Origin: Volvox africanus
Lineage: Eukaryota; Chlorophyta; Chlorophyceae; Chlamydomonadales; Volvocaceae
Assembly: GCA_030268105.1 (NCBI GenBank)
Contig: BSDZ01000005.1
Coordinates: 1,550,001-1,614,000, forward strand
Direction of reading: 5' to 3'
Length of the DNA stretch: 64,000 nt
Below, one piece after another: positions 12,201 through 23,200 of this stretch. The number at the start of each line of letters is the position of its first letter. Positions within the stretch are counted from its first letter, which is position 1. The translations under genes and the position numbers were made by a program. The notes beneath the pieces are model-generated. The model had not been told where the DNA came from. It saw only the letters and a program-made list of their open reading frames with translations, and did no database searches.

Positions 12201-13001
12201 CGGAAGCCCGCGCAGCAGCTGCCACAGCCAAGTGCGACGACGAGACCGCACGCAGCAGGGAGCTCCAAGTGACGCTCGGGCTCCAAGCTCATCAGGTATG
12301 GCCTGCAACTCCAGAGAGTATGGTATGAGACGTCCCAGAGCTTCTGGATATACATCTGCGGTGTCTTAATGCGGTGTGCGGGTTATGGTACGAGACTTCT
12401 CTTATCGCGCATTCTCTCTCATACAGCTCGTACAAGTCCAGCGCTCCCGTGACGATGCGGAGGCTAAGTTCCAGCGTGCCATGGAGCAGCTCATCACCAC
12501 CCAGACAAGCCACAAAAAGGCGGTAAGTCGCAGTCATTGCAACCCGTGCTTTTAAGATTGCCCAGCAGCTGTGCTTGCTAACGCTGTCCCATTACGTGGC
12601 GTACGATTCGAATGGCTATCATGCCTGTCGTTCTTAGGTTATCGAGTTTGAGCAGAAGCTTCTGCACTCGAGCAACCTGGCTTCCCAAATCAACGATGTC
12701 CGGGATAAGTACCGGCAGATGAAGCAGCATGCGGCCAATGCTGATCAGCGGGCCCAGCACGCAGAGGCTAAGGCGCAAGAGGTAAGACTCAAGGCATTTT
12801 GTGACGCTCGCTTTGTCTTCTTCGCCTGCATAGGTGGCGTGTCATGGAATGCCGAGGTGAACTAAGACCGCTGCCCTTTTCCTCGATATGCAGACGGCGA
12901 ATGCGCTAGCTAAGGCAAATATGGAGAAAGCCGAACTAATGCAAATGTGCAACGAGCTCTTGACGCAGCTGGAGGCTACGAAAGTGAAGGGCGGGCGATG
13001 A
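3289..13001 (+). CDS. Giant disordered protein with TACC-like C-terminal coiled coil, copy 1 (four 233-aa repeats)
   Basis: Twelve exons fit in codon phase: 3289-3418, 3528-9604, 9716-9808, 10015-10951, 11120-11236, 11339-11460, 11611-11670, 11809-12024, 12137-12295, 12427-12522, 12638-12781 and 12894-13001. They predict about 2752 aa; the 6-kb second exon is unusual. The first ~2450 residues are Ser/Pro/Ala-rich, acidic and apparently disordered, with recurring MDxD-type motifs (MDVDS, MDTDADLMDLDS) and four tandem 233-aa repeats. The last ~300 residues, in small exons, are a Glu/Gln/Ala/Lys heptad-rich coiled coil ending in MEKAELMQMCNELLTQLE, preceded by KYRQMKQHA. This order and ending resemble the TACC family, whose proteins act at centrosomes and spindle microtubules; the assignment is inference from sequence pattern. 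The start is uncertain: ATG 3289 is the first in-frame ATG, but an upstream exon could exist. Any long coiled-coil protein is the alternative. Confidence 0.7.
4685..7480 (+). repeat. Four tandem 699-bp in-frame units
   Basis: Units are 4685-5383, 5384-6082, 6083-6781 and 6782-7480. Each encodes 233 residues, beginning LEAVASQGSDG and ending RPATQSLLP. They are nearly identical. Unit 1 encodes NVIIPS where units 2-4 have NVITPS; units 2 and 3 have DVAYG where 1 and 4 have DVAHG; unit 4 uses AAT for an Asn that is AAC in units 1-3. Each unit contains two MDV motifs and an IRRGFGAARSF stretch. Near-identity over whole units points to recent expansion or homogenisation. Confidence 0.98.
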
Positions 13002-13527
13002 AATCCACATGGCTTGAACCCATATTCGCCAGTCTAATTCTGAGCTCGTTACATGTCGTGTGTTTGCATGCCCCGCTATTATCCGGTCCAAGCAGGTGAC
13101 AGCAGCGCAGTTTTGGGGTTGGCAGGTTGAGGTGCGATTAACTGGAACTGCTGGCATTGCCGTACCTGTTTCTTGGTGTGTCATTTTTTGGGACAGTTGA
13201 TTCCCTAAAAAAGTGGTGCCTATGGAGAGGTATTACGTAGTGATGTATGGCATCTGCAAACGTGGGTTTAGCTGATGTGACATGCAATTCTCTTGTTGGC
13301 GGCGATGAGTTAAAAAGGATGACGTCAATTCTTGCGGCATTGATATGCCGCCTTTGGCAGGCAGTAAGGTAAAGGTCATACAGTAAGTCGTCCTCTTGGC
13401 CCCTCCACACAGCTCCTTCGCTCTGCCAAACAGCTCCTTCGCTCCGCCTTCTGAAGTACGAATATCACCGGGGGCGAGCGCTCTGCCAGCTCGTCCCATC
13501 CTCGGGGGAATCACATTTCTCTAACCA

Positions 13528-13803
13528 ATGCTTACGCAATCCCCACGTCGGGATGCCTCTGAAAGCGATCTGAACTTGCTTGAGCTCGCCTTCGCCGCCA
13601 AGCAGTATCAGAGGAAAGAAGCTTCATTCGGCTTCGGAGCGGGATCAGCTGGTGTCTTCGGCTCTGGATATACTCCGCCATACCCTCCGCCTGCGGCCAG
13701 ACGTTTCGAGCGGGGGTGCTATAATCTGGGCAGCGTTCTGTCGAATGCGTGTGCAGTACAGGCCGAGCTGGCAAAGGAGCTTACAGGTACGCGGCAATGT
13801 TAA
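13528..13803 (+). CDS. Hypothetical small open frame downstream of copy 1 TACC-like gene
   Basis: A 91-codon ATG-initiated frame with residues such as SDLNLLELAFAAKQYQRKE, followed by a Gly/Phe/Tyr/Pro-rich part. A possible donor (ACAG|GTACGC) near 13790 means it could be a first exon rather than a complete gene; no downstream exon was convincing. It lies about 530 bp after the stop of the TACC-like gene. No family recognised. The identical copy at 25424-25699 adds no evidence because the duplication is so recent. Confidence 0.25.
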   Translation: MLTQSPRRDASESDLNLLELAFAAKQYQRKEASFGFGAGSAGVFGSGYTPPYPPPAARRFERGCYNLGSVLSNACAVQAELAKELTGTRQC

Positions 13804-14731
13804 GCACTTCTTCCACAACTCGTACGCGCCAGATACCTCAAACCCCTGTTGCCCCGTTGTGAGCTCGCTGAGCTCGCTCTGCCCCAGCAGCATGTCCCGC
13901 ACCCGCCCGCATCTCCAGGTTATTGTGTTCTTCCCGTCCTCTCCTTCCTCCTGCTAGCTCCTCCTAGCCCTAGGCTTATGCATTGGGGCCATTTGCTTCC
14001 TGTCCTCGCCATTTCCCATTCCTTCCGTTATTCACCTCCTTCCCTCCCAGTCGGCCACTGGAGGCTGAGACCACGCGAGAGTGAGAGTACAGAGCTCGTT
14101 ACCTCTTCACCATAGCCGCACAGTGTATTTGCTTGGCAGGCTGGATTGCAGTCCGGGAGCATGTTAGTAGCTAGGGTTGGGGACTCACTCCATGGGGCTG
14201 GGTACCTGGGTTTATGATCGGGTCTTAAGTCCAGCCATCTGACAAGGAGAGGCTATGAGCTACTCGTCCGCTTCTGAATTGCAGTTCCCGCCCCAACCTC
14301 CCTCTTTTTATACCTAGCGGCTTCGCTCTTGCAAGTCATTGTCATGCACCCCTATAGCCTCGTATGAGGCGCACACACTGGGGTCGCCCGTTGAGACATG
14401 GCGCAGGATGTGGTTTGTACTGGACCCTACCTCCCTGCGTTTGGCTTCGAAACTCGAGAGCTCACTCAGAAGCGCAGCCACGGGTGGAAGCTTGGGGCAA
14501 GGTTTAGGAGAATGATGTGATCCCAAACACCGCGTCGTCTTCCCGAGCTTTTCGGTGTCTGGCCGTTCCACCTTCCTGATGAATTCCTCCCTCACTCATT
14601 CCGAATCCCCCAATTCCGAACACACTCTTTTAGTATGACACCCTGTTTAGCAGCATGACGTTTTTAGACGCAATCTCAGGTTAAGATGTAACGGAAGATC
14701 CGTCCGTTGTCAAGGACTTATTTAAAAGATT
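13804..14731. other. Non-coding stretch at right end of copy 1
   Basis: Contains pyrimidine-rich tracts and short repeated GAGCTCGCT motifs, but no open frame that I can support. A TGTAA polyadenylation-type pentamer occurs near 14685, too far from the TACC-like stop to assign to it with confidence. Confidence 0.4.
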
Positions 14732-14808
14732 GAGACATATGAACCTTAGATACTGCGCCAGAGCACAAGATTTCAAGTCTTGTACCTAAACCACTGAACG
14801 ACATCATC
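14732..14808 (-). pseudogene. tRNA-Ser(UGA)-like relic spanning the duplication boundary
   Basis: Read on the minus strand, a CAGTGGTTTAGG A-box/D-loop-like stretch is followed by a perfect anticodon-type stem ACAAGA/TCTTGT enclosing the 7-nt loop CTTGAAA (anticodon TGA, T33 and A37 present). A long variable region and a degenerate B-box (GGTTCATATGTC) follow. T-arm and acceptor pairing are poor, so it is not a functional tRNA. It may be a pseudogene or the head of a tRNA-derived SINE. The point where copies 1 and 2 stop matching (14772/26668) falls inside the anticodon loop. Confidence 0.35.
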
Positions 14809-15120
14809 ACACCACTGACAACTCATACGCACCGAACGTCCCTGACCTGACCTGCAGCGGAGCAAACTGTAACCCAGTGCGCGGCGGAGCGAGTGGGATA
14901 AGGTTTAGGGGACCTGCTGGGATAAGGTTCGGGACTCCTGCAGGCAGTGTGGACGCAGACGGCAGTGATGGCGGCGGCGGCTGTAGCCCTGGAGCCGTTG
15001 GCAACGCCGCCGCCGTCACCGCAGTCTCTGAACGCCGAGGAGACTTCATCTGTCGTCGCCGCTGCCGCACGGGCAGCACTAGACAAAAGGTGACCAGTGT
15101 ATGACCATGCGATTAAAAAA
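14773..15120. other. Spacer between the two duplication copies
   Basis: 348 bp with no counterpart to the right of copy 2. Its last 40 bases match positions 1-40 with two mismatches, so the spacer is probably the left part of copy 2, homologous to sequence left of the window. It contains two imperfect GGGATAAGGTT motifs (about 14896 and 14929). No gene is supported. Confidence 0.6.
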
Positions 15121-17281
15121 GTACATACTTTAAAACTCCTGCTAAGTAATACTCATAGCAGAAAAACTCATAAGCCACACTCTCGCCAGCTGCTGTGTTG
15201 TACTGGCACTTAAATTTTGAGTTCTGGCCACTATACCGGCAAACAATACCCTCACTGAAAGCAACTATCTACGTCTCCATTTAGCTTTGTTTCGAACTGT
15301 GGATCAGATGCCTTAACAATCCTGAATTCAGACTCCCCGGCGTTGTCCACATCCCTTGTCGACAGTTCCACCAGCTGCTGGGACCGCAGCCTAAGCTCCA
15401 CGCTCCGCCGCTTCTCCGTCTATTCGGCCACAGGACGTCGCCTGTGAGCCTAACACAGCAGACATGTAGCGGTTCTGACATACTTGCCGGCCCTTTGGGC
15501 TTCACTATGACGGAGGGTCTACCGAAGCCCGGAATACCATAGGAAAGTTGCACATAATACTACGTTCCATTATCGTATATGCTTTGATCTTTCCCAATTA
15601 CCTCCTGGATAACCCCGCACGGTGCGGGCGTGGGACTGATAAGTGATGAAAAGTGATACACATTTTGAAGCTGTAAAGAGCACGGGGAGATGTGAACCGT
15701 ACGAACACATCACACAAATGCACGCATTGGGGCCTCATCACCGAATGAAAAGTAGGGAAGACCGGCCTGAACTCCACCTAAATGCAGAGGATTACCCGGT
15801 TTCACGGATTGTGACGCTGATTGTGACGGCCTGCTGATTACTGTGACACGGTGACAAGGGTTTGTGGGCCGGGACCAGCCGCCCCTGGATCTTCGTCGTC
15901 CTAGTTAGTCCCATGGGTCGTTCGCCATCCAAATAATGAACGCAATAGGAGACAATGCATTATAGGTGATCCATCCGTGATCAACCCTAGCCATCCAGGT
16001 AAAGACCCTCAATAATATCCCTTATGACAGACGCTATGTAAGGGCATAGAGACGGGAGAGGATTCAGACACGTATAACACGTAGTAGGAGACGACATGCA
16101 TCTTCTCATCCGTCATACCCGGTACCGTTTATAGCTACGTCCGTTTCACCTGCCTTCTTATCCGCCTTGCTTCTGGCTATCCGGCTTCTTGGGTAGTGAC
16201 TAGTGCGTAGGAAGGCGGCGGACCATCCACAGGCATCAGAGGGGATGGGGGGGCGTATGGCAGCTTTGTAGCTAGTGATAATTCTGATCCGTGACGTTGA
16301 TGTCATCCGCTACGGCCGTCTCGAAACAAGGATATTGAGATACCGCATCCATCCCTATGCATAACACGCACGCGGAGATATGCCCCAACGCACTCTCCTT
16401 TGATGTAGAGAGTTGTAAGAGCATGATTTCCGTATCACCGCGTGTACCCACCCACCCGTCTTCTTTCCAATGGCGCGTACTTGCACGAAGGACAACTACA
16501 ATCCAGTGCGTGGGCCGGGGTTCCAGGGTGGGGTGAGATTGGAAAGGGTGGTCATCATAGACAGAATGCAATACGTAACGATAGCGGTTGTGAAGGGGTG
16601 AGCTGGCAATTGCCAATTGCTCCCGAAGAGATCCGGGTCCTGATTTAGATCCAGGATAGGTTCCCATCTACCTCTGTGTAAGCGTGCAATTACACAAGCC
16701 CTGCTTTGATCTGCCATGTTTTGGTTCTGCACCTCTCTCACTGTGAAGCACGACTCGTACCACCCGTCCCCGCACCTGAACTCCCCGATCCCGACATCAT
16801 TTATACTAATTGGTTTGCTCTGTTCCTAAGCCCGTAATGCAATAATTTGATGTCTGCGGCTGGGTTGATACCGTACGGCATCGGTCTTTCCATCCGTATT
16901 GGGTTCCTCCCTACTGCCGTGGTGAGTAGGGATGAATGATTTGCATATTTATAATGCGCTTGGGGTTTTTGGGAGTCCGTTGCGCAGAGGCAGGATCCAC
17001 CCGTACCCTGTTTGAAGGGCAGGAGGGAGCTGAAGCATCCAGACAGCTAAACATCACGCGTCCCTTATTGCTGACGCATACTTCATAATGTATATTCCAA
17101 ATTATCTGCATCATAAGGTTGTATCAAATTAATATGCTCTAAGTGAATTGTGGGACATCTTAAGCCCACAAGGAAAAATCTCCAAGCGTTGCTATTCCAG
17201 GAAAATACATCGACATGGACCAGGTGTGTCCATGTTTGCTTCGCAAGTTTTGCTGCGCAGCGTTTGGAGGCTTCAGAAACC
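15121..17281. other. 5' flank of TACC-like gene copy 2, no gene seen
   Basis: Duplicate of 1128-3288. No supported coding region; presumed promoter and 5' UTR of the downstream gene. Confidence 0.5.
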
Positions 17282-20200
17282 ATGCTCGCGGGTGCGCAGG
17301 ACCGTCTCGAGTATGCAGAAGCAAACCAAGGTGGAAAAAGGCGAAGCTCTCTGGGTGCTCTTAGCAAATCCAAGCCAGTCGCAAAGTTCAAGACTATGTT
17401 TGAAGCAAAAGGTAAAGTAACATGTTTCAAGGCCATGTTTCCTGAGGCCAATTGCCATCTTAACAGCTTCTTGGCGCTGAAAGGCAAAGAGTCCATCATC
17501 ATGCACTGGACGCTATGCAGGCCCAGTCCCCAAAATCAAGGATTCTGGGCTTCTTGGGAAGCTTAAGCCCCTATCTGCCAGCCTTGACACCGGCTCCTTT
17601 GCTACGGCTCTGTCTGGATCCATGGCTTCACTAAAAATGTCGATCGGTGGACCTCTTCAGCAGTCTCCGCCCACACCTATAGTGCCTCTGTCCGGCTTGC
17701 CCCAGCAGGCCCCAGCGGAGCCGGATGTGTTACGGCACCCAAGTCCTTTGCGCAGTGTTGAAGACCTGCGGTTGAGCTCGCCTGTGTACCAGGAGTCATT
17801 TGCACACGGTAGCGACGCCGATGCCAGGAAGTCACCCGGCTCGGCTGGCTTCTTAAAGCGCATGAGCAGCAGCCTTAAGAGAGCCCTGACGCCTAAGTCC
17901 TCGACCGGGAAGCAGAAGGCCGATGGTTTCAGCCCTAGCTACGCCGGAAGCGACGCGAGCAACTTGTCTCCACGCCCATCTGCCCAACTGCTGATGACTC
18001 CCAGCAGTCAGCCGTCTTCCACCTCGTTGGATCTCAACTGCCGCAGCGACCAAACACAGCCCCCAGCGGCAATATCACCTTCGGCATTGATGGGTTACGA
18101 CGTTCACATTGCGCGTGACTGTCCGGAATGGGCCCGGTCTTGTGAGGGTGGTGTGGACAGCACATTCCGGCCCATTTCGCGTCCTCCCCGATCACCATGC
18201 ATGGCGCATCCGCCAAGTGGGTCTGTTCCAGATGTCGTTTCCGCACAACATGAAGCGTCCCTGCCGATTATGCCTCGAGACGTCAGCCCGCGCCCTCCTC
18301 AACCGGCCAGCCCTGATCAGAGCCAAGTCTGCAACGGCATCGCCCTGGCCCCAGGAGCACTGACGGTGGCAGAGGGAAAATTCGTGAGTGCGGATGGCAA
18401 GGGGCCTGCAGTTGTCCCTTCCACCCATGATGTGACGCCTGACGACAGGTTTGCCGCGTCTCTGACGGCCATCCCAACAGTACCAGATTGCACCGATGGA
18501 CCACATGCAAGCCCGCCAATGCGAGAGGTCAACATGGACGCAGTACTTTTTTCGTCGCTTCAGTCTGCGTCAAATCCCGGTACAGATGCTTGTAATATTT
18601 TGGCTGACCTTCACGCAGATGAGCTAGTGTTCCCAAGCTTGCTGTCTTCGGGTTCGTATGGCCTTGCGATCCGCACCTTAGAAGCCGTTGCATCGCAGGG
18701 TTCTGACGGCCCCTGCTCCCAAAGTGATAAATCAGCGGACGTGAACATGGGTACATGTACTTCGGAAGTGCCTATCGAGGAGCCACAGGTTGCAGTGCCC
18801 AGCAGCGAGGAAATGCCCATCGCTATGCCTGCAGCCACGGACACAGAGCCAACCGCTTCGTCAATGGATGTGGATAGCACCACGCAGCAGGAGCCTGTTC
18901 TCAAGCAGCCCGTGCCCCTCGCGATTCGCCGCGGCTTTGGTGCCGCACGTTCTTTCAACTTGGACCTCAGCGGAGCTGTTAACAACAGTCAAGGTAGCCC
19001 TGACAACGCAACCCCAACGGGTGAGAGAAATTCCCTGCCGGACAGCTGCATTGTCGGTCTGACCCCTGTACGACCTGACACTGCCGCCATATGCTCGATG
19101 AACGTTATTACTCCCAGCCTGAGCACCGTTGCTGAGGGCTCGCCAGAAGCGTCACCTCCTGCAGCGGACCTGCCGACTATGGAGTTGGAAAACAACTTCC
19201 GCCAAGCTCATATTGCACACGATATGGATGTAGCGCACGGCCCAAGCGGTACAATCATCGGTCATGAGGAGCTAGACCCCTACGACAATGTGCCGCCGAG
19301 TGTTATCGGCGATGTTCCTGTTTTGCCTGAGGAACACCGGGCGCGCGAAAGACCTGCGACACAGTCCCTGCTGCCCTTCCTCGTTCTTCCAGACACTGTT
19401 GACCCAGTGGTAGTTGGCACTGACATGGATTGCGCAGATCATGGCCCAAGCGCAGTTAGCACAACTGATGTGCCGCAGCAGCCTGGCCTCTCGTATTTGC
19501 CAGTAGCCACCCCTGATGGAGTGGCGAAGCCGGTTGCGGACCTGTCTGCAGCCAGCGTCCAGGTTCTGTCTGACATAGAGGCCGATAACGCCTGTTCAGC
19601 TGAGGCTGTGAGCAGCGCTTCCACGAGTCCTGCCCAGCACGTTGGCGCATCCATGCTGCAGGAAGTGGGTGATAGCCCCAGCGAGTTGAAGGCTGCTGGC
19701 CAGGGTGCTGATCCGCCATTATCAAGGGGCAGATCTTGCATCTCAGGGCAGAATGCTTGCACCAACGCCAGTGATGTCAGTAAGGTCCAGCTACAGGGAC
19801 TCCATTTAAAGGCTGGCGATGAGCCGTTGGCTCTGAGGCCGAGAATTGCCAGCAGCCCCAGGGGCTGCCATGCACAAGACGACACTCTGAGTGCGGCCGG
19901 CAGCGAAGCCTCTGATATTTGCATCCAGCAAAGCTTGACACAGGAGCTACCAACACAGGGTGTTGTGGTCAAGGCCGATGCGTTCAACACCGAAGAATTG
20001 CCTAATGGGCCTTGTTCCGCAACTTGGGAGGCCGTAGCAGGCACAGGAGCCTTCGGAGGGCAACATGAGCTCCCGGAGGCAGATGTGGTGGACGCGCCGC
20101 GAGATTTCGGCGCCTACATGCCTGCCCCACCCTTAAGGACTGGACGCGACTTTGGAGAGGGTGAAAAGACGATAGTGCCGGGTGTTCAGATGGACGACAG

Positions 20201-23200
20201 TGTCACTCCTCATGTCCTTGACAGCACTCTGGCAGCAGAGACCACTTGGGCAGAGAGCATTGACCCCAATGTCGGTGAGCATTCGCAGGCTAAGCCAGAG
20301 ATGCACACTGTGTGTCACGCAGCTCCTGTGGAGGTTGCAGCCACAGTCAACGTCCTACCTGACATCCCGGTTTATCCCGGCTTGCAGCCCATGGACACCG
20401 ACGCGGACCTTATGGATCTGGACAGCTCTGGGGGGGTTACGCAACTGCGAAGTGCTCCGGCAAGCCCCGGCGACACGGTAGACGTGGTGGACGTCAACCC
20501 TGCATGCAAGTTGGACCCGAAATCGGTGGAGGTACCCGTGAGCCAGCTGCTGGAATTGCCACAGCCTTCCACTTCCGAAGTTGCTAAGCCGCATCAGTCA
20601 TCCATGGCTCCTCCTATTGGCTTCCCGTCTGTTGCTGAGGCCCCGGTCGACTCGCACGCAGGGTCATTTTCAGAGTCAGTGGACCTCGGCTCTGTCACTG
20701 GAGCCGCCGCAGTTACCGATATGGGTTTCGTCACCGCAGCCACTGCACCTACACATACACTTCAGTCGCCTGTAGGAGTTCAGGTCATTGCACCACAATC
20801 CGGGGCTGTTCAACTTGTAACAGCGCAGCTAGATAATCAGGAAGACGATCCGATGATGGTTAGTCCGATGCCACAGCGCTGGAGCACGTTGTTGACGCCG
20901 GTTCTGCCCGTGGGTTCAGAACAGATCATGCCACAGGCGTTCACAGATTTCGGTGGGATAGATGCTGCAGCGTCTATGAGCAAGATGCCTGATCCTGCGA
21001 CGGTGAATAGTCCTGATACCTCCAGGTTCAGCGTGCGCGCCTTCCAGCTCCACGAATTTCAGCTCCATGTTGAGCCAGCCATCCGTGTGCAGGCGCAGGC
21101 ATATGCAGAGATGCCTGTGCAGGACAAGATGACGCAGCATAGTGAACAGGGGTCCATCGAAACCCCAGATGCACTTGCGCCTCCCCTGCAGAGCATTTCG
21201 TCTGTTACTGACAGTATGAATATTGGGACGGTCACGCATGTCTCGATAGTGTACGGCCCTGTGGACGGAAGCAACGTCACTAGCACGGGGGATGATGTTG
21301 AATCGGCTGTTAGGCTGCCCACTGGTGTGCCAACTCTTGACCTGATCGCCTCCGTCCCCAGCGTGGCAGCCCCACCACCTCTTCCTGAGGGCGATGATGT
21401 GCCCATGGCCGACTCCCTGGAGGCCATTGAGGCCCTCTGGGGTAATGATAATTTGCTAGAGGAGCCTGGGAGCGCTACCGCCGAAGGCTTAATGCCGCAG
21501 GTAAGCGCCGGTACTACGTGGATTCCTCGTTCCACTTGAAGCGGTTCAACAGCATACGTGCGAGGTGGTCATTCTCCAATGGAGCCTGGTCCTTCTCCTT
21601 CTCCCTTGCAGATCGCTTCGTCGCCCGTTAGTACATCAAAGCAGGCGGAATCGCACGTTTTATCTCAGTCTGGGCGTAAGGTCGCCCCTGGCGTGGTCCT
21701 CCAGGTGCGCTTTGTCCAGTCCAGCTTGGTTTTTGTGATGTGCAAGTAGGGGATTACCGGGGATCGCAGCTTGCTCCTAAACGTCTCGGAACTGCACAGT
21801 TTGTTGTGGGGTTACTGCCTGACACTGCACCCTGCGAGTGTTTACTTGCATGGAGCATCACGAGCTGCATGGTTTTAACCAACTCATGTTGGCTTGTTTC
21901 TGGATTGCAGGTCGAGCGTGAATCACTTGACCTCTTCTCCCTGCGCAACTCATGTGCATCACGGGTCAGCGACAGTCTGATGGTGGAATCCCTTGAGAGC
22001 TTTGAAAGCATGGGCCTCTGTGTGAAGGGCCGTGGAATGGGTTTCGTCCCCATGGCCCCTCTCAAGGAAGGAGATGAGGATGCAGCGGTGGCGGGCCGCA
22101 CGAGTGGCTCCGATGGCGGATCTGGGGCAACTTCGGCAGGCCCTCCGTCGCCAAACGTAACCTTTCCTGTCAACACCAGCGGATCACCAGATTCCCAGGA
22201 GACGCCTGGCATAAATACAGTCAGCATTCCAGCGAATAAGCCAGCTGCATGCAGTTTGGGAAGGCGCGATGGTGTCTCAGCAGCAGCAGCCGGCGGCATG
22301 GTCAAGGCGCCAGGGTCAGCCTCCAAGGCGGCAACACCAGCAGGTGCTGCTCGAGCCAACGCCACGCCATCCACAGCGCTCAAGGCTTTGGGGGCCGCCA
22401 ACGCGGCAGGTGCAAGTGCATCCAAAGCGTGCGTGTCCAAGCGCTTTCTCCCCGTCGCAGTGCCTCAACCGAGACAGGTTTCGACGCCGGGGCAACAGGT
22501 CGCCGTGCCATCCGGACCATCGCCAGGGAGCCGGCTGCCTGGATTTGCGGCCACGCCGGCAGCAGGCGCCAACCGTGCACCTGCACCCACGCCGGGGTTC
22601 AAGCCACCAATGCCATCTGCATCTGCAGGTGCAGCGCCCGCCGCAGTGCCGGGGCGTCCGGGTGTCACACCCCAAGGTGGAGCGATCAGTTCGGGTAAAG
22701 GGCAGAATCCAGTATCTGGCATCTGTCCACCGGGGCTGCTGCTTGTGCATCAACCAGCGGCGATGGCGAGTCCTGAGGGTGGGCTGTTCGATACGCCTGT
22801 CATTTCCCACGCCGCTCCAGTGCCGCTGGCGGATACACCCTTTCCAGGTGCTTTAGTATGTATGCTTAAGTTGTTTGTTTTTGTGGCATACTATATGTAA
22901 CCTCGCTTAGCTTGGTCCCTGGCGTACAAAGTTTTGAATCCCATGTTTGCACAAATGCCCCAGTTGTTCTTTCAGTGGTCCCGGCAAACGAATGCAAATG
23001 TGTTTGCATGTGCAGCCTCCGACTTCGACCTGGACACAGTTGACATTTCGGCTGAGGCATCTAAGGCGATAGCGCTGCTAGGAGGGCGGGACACGAGCAC
23101 TGCTGGTGCAGCGGCACAGCATGCAACGCCGGGTAAGTTCAATTCAGGTTAAGCGAAAAACTGAGCTGTCTCTCACACATCTTTATCAACGCTTGTCAAC

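Larger units (their letters stand above)
1128..14772. repeat. Segmental duplication, copy 1
   Basis: This segment matches 15121-26668 in the same orientation. The offset is 13993 bp up to the 699-bp repeat array and 11896 bp after it; the difference of 2097 bp equals three 699-bp units. Only scattered single-base differences are visible, for example CTA versus CAA codons (Leu/Gln) near 4308/18301. Identity stops at 14772 on the right. On the left, positions 1-42 also match 15081-15122 with two mismatches, so the duplication probably begins left of the window and 43-1126 is present only in copy 1. Confidence 0.97.

Noticed and set aside
14890..14935. GGTTTAGGGG-like sequence considered as interstitial telomere repeat
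   Set aside because: Only one partial match to TTTTAGGG-type repeats; the neighbouring motif differs, so there is no array.
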